From Candidatus Thiosymbion sp. (lineage in GTDB: Bacteria > Pseudomonadota > Gammaproteobacteria > Chromatiales > Chromatiaceae): a stretch of DNA of 64,000 nt. The notes under the pieces were generated by a model. The model made no database searches. It was not told where the DNA came from and saw only the letters and a program-made list of their open reading frames with translations. Shown here in pieces: positions 60,831-64,000 of this stretch. The translations under genes were made by a program, and so were the position numbers. The stretch is taken from assembly GCA_018435665.1 (NCBI GenBank), contig JAHDND010000007.1:62001-126000 (forward strand), in the 5' to 3' direction. Positions within the stretch are counted from its first letter, which is position 1. Every line of letters begins with the position of its first letter.

Positions 60831-61586
60831 TTAGAGTTTCCACTGCACGGTTGCAAGCAAGGGGTAATGATCCGATGGATAGAGATCATTTTCATGATAA
60901 TGGTCCACTTCGCTGCTTTTTATTTCGAAATGCGGGGACACCAGTATCCAGTCAATGGGGCAGTCAGTGTCAATTCTGCCATAGTCATGAAAGGTATTCT
61001 CATCATTTGGGTGCGCATCCACTAAGTATTTCGTTAAAATGCGATAGGTTTTAGATTGTTTGTCGGTATTAAAATCTCCCGTGACAATCATCGGCGTGTC
61101 GGCGTTTTTTCTAACCCAGGCAAGTAATACTTTGGCGGATTCCACCAGGGCAAGCGGTTGATAATCAAAGTGAGTATTTAAGAATATCAGCTTTTTCCGT
61201 GTCTTGCGATGCCGTAAACGAAACCATGAGCAGGTGCGGGGGAAGGAGGCGTCCCAATTGAGACTGCCAGGTTGCTCTGGCGTGTCACTCAACCAAAAAC
61301 AACCTCGCTCGGAAATTTCAAAACTGGATTTTTGAAACAATGCGGGGGCCATTTCCATCGCCGCGCCACTATGCCCACCCCGTTGGACGCCAAAAAAATC
61401 ATAATTCGCTAACTGTTGTTTCAAAAAACCAGCCTGCGCTTCGTCATCGCAACATTCCTGTATTCCCAATAAATCCGGTTTGAAGGCATTGATTCGTGAT
61501 AACGCAAGGGATTTTCGGCAATGCCAATGATTGATGCCATCATTGGCCAGGCCCATGCGAATATTAAAACTCATTATTTTAATCAT
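60831..61586 (-). CDS. Endonuclease/exonuclease/phosphatase (EEP) family hydrolase
   Basis: 251 aa. Family motifs are visible in order: IKIMSFNIRMGLANDG, PDLLGIQECC (metal-binding Glu), LIFLNTHFDYQPLA, MIVTGDFNTD (catalytic Asp/Asn), and LYPSDHYPLLATVQW (SDH motif). There is no signal peptide. EEP enzymes cleave phosphodiesters in nucleic acids or sugars and lipids. The set of conserved residues looks complete. It is the first gene of the AT-richer island and is followed after 93 nt by the SbmA/YddA-type gene and GH5. A shared substrate for the three is possible but unproven. Confidence 0.85.
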   Translation of the reverse strand: MIKIMSFNIRMGLANDGINHWHCRKSLALSRINAFKPDLLGIQECCDDEAQAGFLKQQLANYDFFGVQRGGHSGAAMEMAPALFQKSSFEISERGCFWLSDTPEQPGSLNWDASFPRTCSWFRLRHRKTRKKLIFLNTHFDYQPLALVESAKVLLAWVRKNADTPMIVTGDFNTDKQSKTYRILTKYLVDAHPNDENTFHDYGRIDTDCPIDWILVSPHFEIKSSEVDHYHENDLYPSDHYPLLATVQWKL

Positions 61587-61712
61587 GCAAGGTCACCATC
61601 GCACGCAAAGCCAGGGGCCGAGGGTGGCTAAGGTGGCTATGGTATCCGCCTCCCCCCAACCCTCCATCGGCAAGGAGTGAGGTAACCCGGCACTGGGGTC
61701 CCCAGAGGACCA

Positions 61713-61777
61713 TTTTGCGAAACGAACCCATTTTGCCGGGGCGCGAAAATGGTCGTTTTGCGAAACGAACCCATTTT
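61713..61777. repeat. Pair of 22-bp direct repeats near tRNA-Leu
   Basis: Identical 22-nt copies lie at 61713-61734 and 61756-61777, 43 nt apart. Each begins TTTTGCGAAACGAACC and ends CATTTT. A shorter related piece (TCGTTTGCAAAACG) lies at 61797-61810. They fall between an AT-richer island and a tRNA gene. They could be remnants of an integration site, operators or a small element. Nothing else is seen in 61587-61817. Confidence 0.7.
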
Positions 61778-61817
61778 CCTGACCGGGCTGACAGGGTCGT
61801 TTGCAAAACGGGCGGGC

Positions 61818-61848
61818 AAAAAAAAGGCTCCACAAGGGAGCCTTTTTT
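61818..61848 (-). terminator. Terminator downstream of tRNA-Leu (bidirectional)
   Basis: GGCTCC (61826-61831) pairs with GGAGCC (61837-61842), flanked by eight A on the left and six T on the right. It therefore works as an intrinsic terminator on both strands. It ends the minus-strand tRNA-Leu transcript. Confidence 0.88.
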
Positions 61849-61856
61849 CGCTGGTC

Positions 61857-61943
61857 TGGTGCCGAGGAGAGGACTTGAACCTCCACGGGCTTTCGCCCAC
61901 AAATACCTGAAACTTGCGCGTCTACCAATTCCGCCACCCCGGC
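61857..61943 (-). tRNA. tRNA-Leu (CAG)
   Basis: The 87-nt gene on the minus strand begins GCCGGGGTGGCGGAATTGG and ends with an encoded CCA. The acceptor stem GCCGGGG/CCTCGGC, the T arm GGTTCAAGTCC, and a long variable arm (GTGGGCGAAAGCCCGT) identify a class II tRNA. The anticodon loop TTCAGGT gives anticodon CAG (positions 61907-61909), reading CUG leucine codons. It closely resembles the E. coli tRNA-Leu(CAG). Confidence 0.95.
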
Positions 61944-62067
61944 AGGGTGTCCGGGACGGGGCGATTGCCTGCGTCCTCGGAAGAGCGGCTATCCTAGTGA
62001 GACAGCCGGGGCTTGTCAAGGGTACACTAGCGCCAATACAGCACGAGAAACTTCAAAGATATTCAGA

Positions 62068-64000
62068 GTGGCCAGACGCAGCAAACCCACCTCCCCCCGC
62101 CTCGCTGATCCTCACCGCCAGCGCGAGGCACGTAAATACGCCAATCCCATCCCCAGCCGCGAGTTCATCCTCGAGACCCTGACCCAGGCCGGGGTGCCCA
62201 TGGTCTTCGAGGAACTGACCGCGGCCCTCGACCTCGACGGGGAAGAAGACCGCATCGCCCTGGAGCGTCGCCTCGGCGCCATGGTCCGCGACGGTCAGTT
62301 GGTCCGCAACCGCAAGGACGCCTTCTGCCTGGTCAACCGGCGCGACCTCATTGCCGGTCGGGTTATCGGTCATCCCGATGGCTTCGGCTTCCTCATCCCG
62401 GACGAGGGCGGCGACGACATCTATCTCTACCCCCGGCAGATGAAGGCCCTGTTCCACAACGACCGGGCGGTGGTGCGGGTCATCGGGCGTGACGCCCGTG
62501 GCCGGTTGGAGGGCTCGGTGGTGGAGATCCTGGCGCGCAACACCCGCACCGTGGTGGGGCGCTTCTACCAGGAAGGCGGTGTCGGTTTCGTGGTGCCGGA
62601 CAACAAGCGCCTGGCCCACGACATCATCATCCCCAGCGACCGCATCGATGCGGCCAAGCAGGGCCAGATCGTGGTCGCCGAGATCACCGACCAGCCCACC
62701 AAGCGCACCCAGCCCATCGGCCGCATCGCCGAGGTGGTGGGCAACCACATGGCCCCCGGGATGGAGACGGACATCGCCATCCGCACCCATGACCTGCCCG
62801 TGGAGTTTCCGCCCGAGGTTGATGCGGAGATCGCCGACCTGGGCGCGGAGGTGCCCGAGTCCGCCAAGGCCGGCCGGGTCGATCTGCGCCAGGTGCCCCT
62901 GGTGACCATCGACGGCGCCGACGCCCGCGACTTCGATGACGCCGTCTATTGCGAGCGCAAGCCCAAGGGCTGGCGGCTGCTGGTGTGCATCGCCGACGTC
63001 TCCGCCTACGTGGCCCCGGGAACCGCCCTGGACCAGGAGGCCCACAGCCGCGGCAACTCGGTCTATTTCCCCGACCGGGTCATCCCCATGCTGCCCGAGG
63101 TCCTGTCCAACGGCCTCTGCTCCCTCAACCCCGAGGTCGACCGCCTCTGCCTGAGCTGCGAGATGCTGATCAGCCTGGACGGCAAGGTCACCCGCTCCAA
63201 GTTCTTCCCGGCGGTGATGCGCTCCCAGGCGCGCCTGACCTATGATCAGGTGGCGGCCCTGGTGGTGGACGGCGACCCGGCCCTGGGCCAGCGCTTCGCC
63301 AAGCTCCTGCCGCATTTGCAGGAACTGCATCGCCTCTTCCAGACCCTGCATCAGGCGCGGGCCGAGCGCGGCGCCATCGACTTTGACACCACCGAGACCC
63401 GCTTCGAGTTCAACGACCAGGGCCGCATCGCCGCCATCCATCCCCTGGTACGCAACGATGCCCACCGGCTCATCGAGGAGTGCATGCTGGCGGCCAACGT
63501 GGCGGCGGCGCGCTTCTTCGAGCGCCACAAGCTGCCGGCCCTCTATCGCATCCACGAGACCCCCAAGGAAGAAAAGCTAACCGACCTGCGCACCTTCCTC
63601 GGCGAACTGGGCCTGAGTCTGGGGGGCGGCAAGAAGCCCACCACCCAGGACTACGCCGTCTTGCTGGAGGGCGCCAAGCACCGCCCGGATCGTCAGCTCA
63701 TCCAGACGGTGCTGCTGCGCTCCATGCCCCAGGCCATGTACAGCTCCGACAACGTCGGCCACTTCGGCCTGGCCTATCCGGCCTACACTCATTTCACCTC
63801 CCCCATCCGCCGCTATCCGGATCTCATCGTCCACCGCGCCATCAAGCATCTGCTGGATGGCGGCAAGGGCGAGGACTTCGACTACACCAAGACGATCCTC
63901 CAGGGCATCGGCGAGCACTGTTCGGGCACCGAGCGCCGCGCCGATGAGGCCACCCGCGACGCCCAGTCCTGGCTCAAGTGCGAGTACATGCAGGACAAGC
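62068..64000 (+). CDS. rnr: Ribonuclease R (5' part, runs off the window)
   Basis: The open frame starts with GTG at 62068 and continues past the window end (644 codons visible of about 750-800). The N-terminus has a basic tail and a winged-helix region (NPIPSREFILETLTQAGVPM), then cold-shock/OB domains (GRVIGHPDGFGFLIPDEGG). The RNB catalytic domain contains VTIDGADARDFDDAVY and YPAYTHFTSPIRRYPDL. RNase R is a processive 3'-5' exoribonuclease that degrades structured RNA. The GTG start has only a weak ribosome site; no ATG is closer. It is divergent from tRNA-Leu. The S1 domain and C-terminal tail lie beyond the window. Confidence 0.93.
   Translation, partial: MARRSKPTSPRLADPHRQREARKYANPIPSREFILETLTQAGVPMVFEELTAALDLDGEEDRIALERRLGAMVRDGQLVRNRKDAFCLVNRRDLIAGRVIGHPDGFGFLIPDEGGDDIYLYPRQMKALFHNDRAVVRVIGRDARGRLEGSVVEILARNTRTVVGRFYQEGGVGFVVPDNKRLAHDIIIPSDRIDAAKQGQIVVAEITDQPTKRTQPIGRIAEVVGNHMAPGMETDIAIRTHDLPVEFPPEVDAEIADLGAEVPESAKAGRVDLRQVPLVTIDGADARDFDDAVYCERKPKGWRLLVCIADVSAYVAPGTALDQEAHSRGNSVYFPDRVIPMLPEVLSNGLCSLNPEVDRLCLSCEMLISLDGKVTRSKFFPAVMRSQARLTYDQVAALVVDGDPALGQRFAKLLPHLQELHRLFQTLHQARAERGAIDFDTTETRFEFNDQGRIAAIHPLVRNDAHRLIEECMLAANVAAARFFERHKLPALYRIHETPKEEKLTDLRTFLGELGLSLGGGKKPTTQDYAVLLEGAKHRPDRQLIQTVLLRSMPQAMYSSDNVGHFGLAYPAYTHFTSPIRRYPDLIVHRAIKHLLDGGKGEDFDYTKTILQGIGEHCSGTERRADEATRDAQSWLKCEYMQDK

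Noticed and set aside
62053-63555. 500-aa minus-strand open frame near the right edge
   Set aside because: It is antisense to rnr, whose RNase R motifs are clear on the plus strand.

Overview
The window is high-GC DNA from a phototrophic gammaproteobacterium, most likely a purple sulfur bacterium (Chromatiales). The evidence is a PucC-type bacteriochlorophyll/light-harvesting assembly protein at the left edge, the hfq superoperon order mutL-miaA-hfq-hflX-hflK-hflC, a glyA-nrdR-ribD run, and a MutL of the Pseudomonas-like endonuclease type.

Layout. 0-7.4 kb: PucC, an ABC exporter and a bacteriohemerythrin, then a 2-oxoacid:ferredoxin oxidoreductase (korA-korB) translationally coupled to a ferritin-like protein. 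7.6-15.5 kb: mutL-miaA-hfq-hflX-hflKC. 15.6-30.2 kb: an orphan ABC-2 permease, then a signalling block of two response-regulator diguanylate cyclases, three histidine kinases and a periplasmic binding protein. 30.4-33.6 kb: glyA, nrdR, ribD. 34.0-42.1 kb: cyclic-di-GMP genes, including an internally deleted PAS/EAL gene, a binding-protein/PAS/GGDEF/EAL protein and a Cache/PAS/GGDEF protein. 42.1-57.2 kb: an accessory region. It holds a catalytically dead UmuD-like protein, a WYL regulator with no visible helix-turn-helix, a PBECR2-like protein, and a co-directional minus-strand cluster: SNF2 helicase with a nuclease-like C-terminus, NYN nuclease, DUF1156 DNA methylase, AAA ATPase, DUF4276 protein and DUF499 ATPase. 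57.4-61.6 kb: a decayed gene and an AT-richer island (GH5 glycosidase, SbmA/YddA-type ABC protein with a ruined ATPase domain, EEP-family hydrolase). 61.8-64 kb: tRNA-Leu(CAG) and the 5' part of rnr.

How it may work together. The helicase/methylase/ATPase cluster looks like the helicase-methylase-ATPase class of anti-phage loci (I recall the name Hma), here with an inserted AAA/DUF4276 pair and an NYN nuclease. Between the helicase and NYN genes, on the opposite strand, is a very convincing small RNA gene of about 60 nt: TTGACG-17 nt-CATAAT promoter, a perfect 9-bp hairpin, then an 8-bp GAAA-loop terminator with a U tract. It is the best candidate here for something undescribed.

Genome-wide habits also show. 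A structured intergenic repeat occurs in three clear copies (before mutL, before hflK, before nrdR) with a compensatory base-pair change, and a possible remnant overlaps the small RNA promoter. Low-complexity insertions or tails occur in otherwise conserved proteins (MiaA, HflC, the large hybrid kinase, the DUF499 ATPase).

All calls come from reading the sequence and from memory of protein families; no database search was run.
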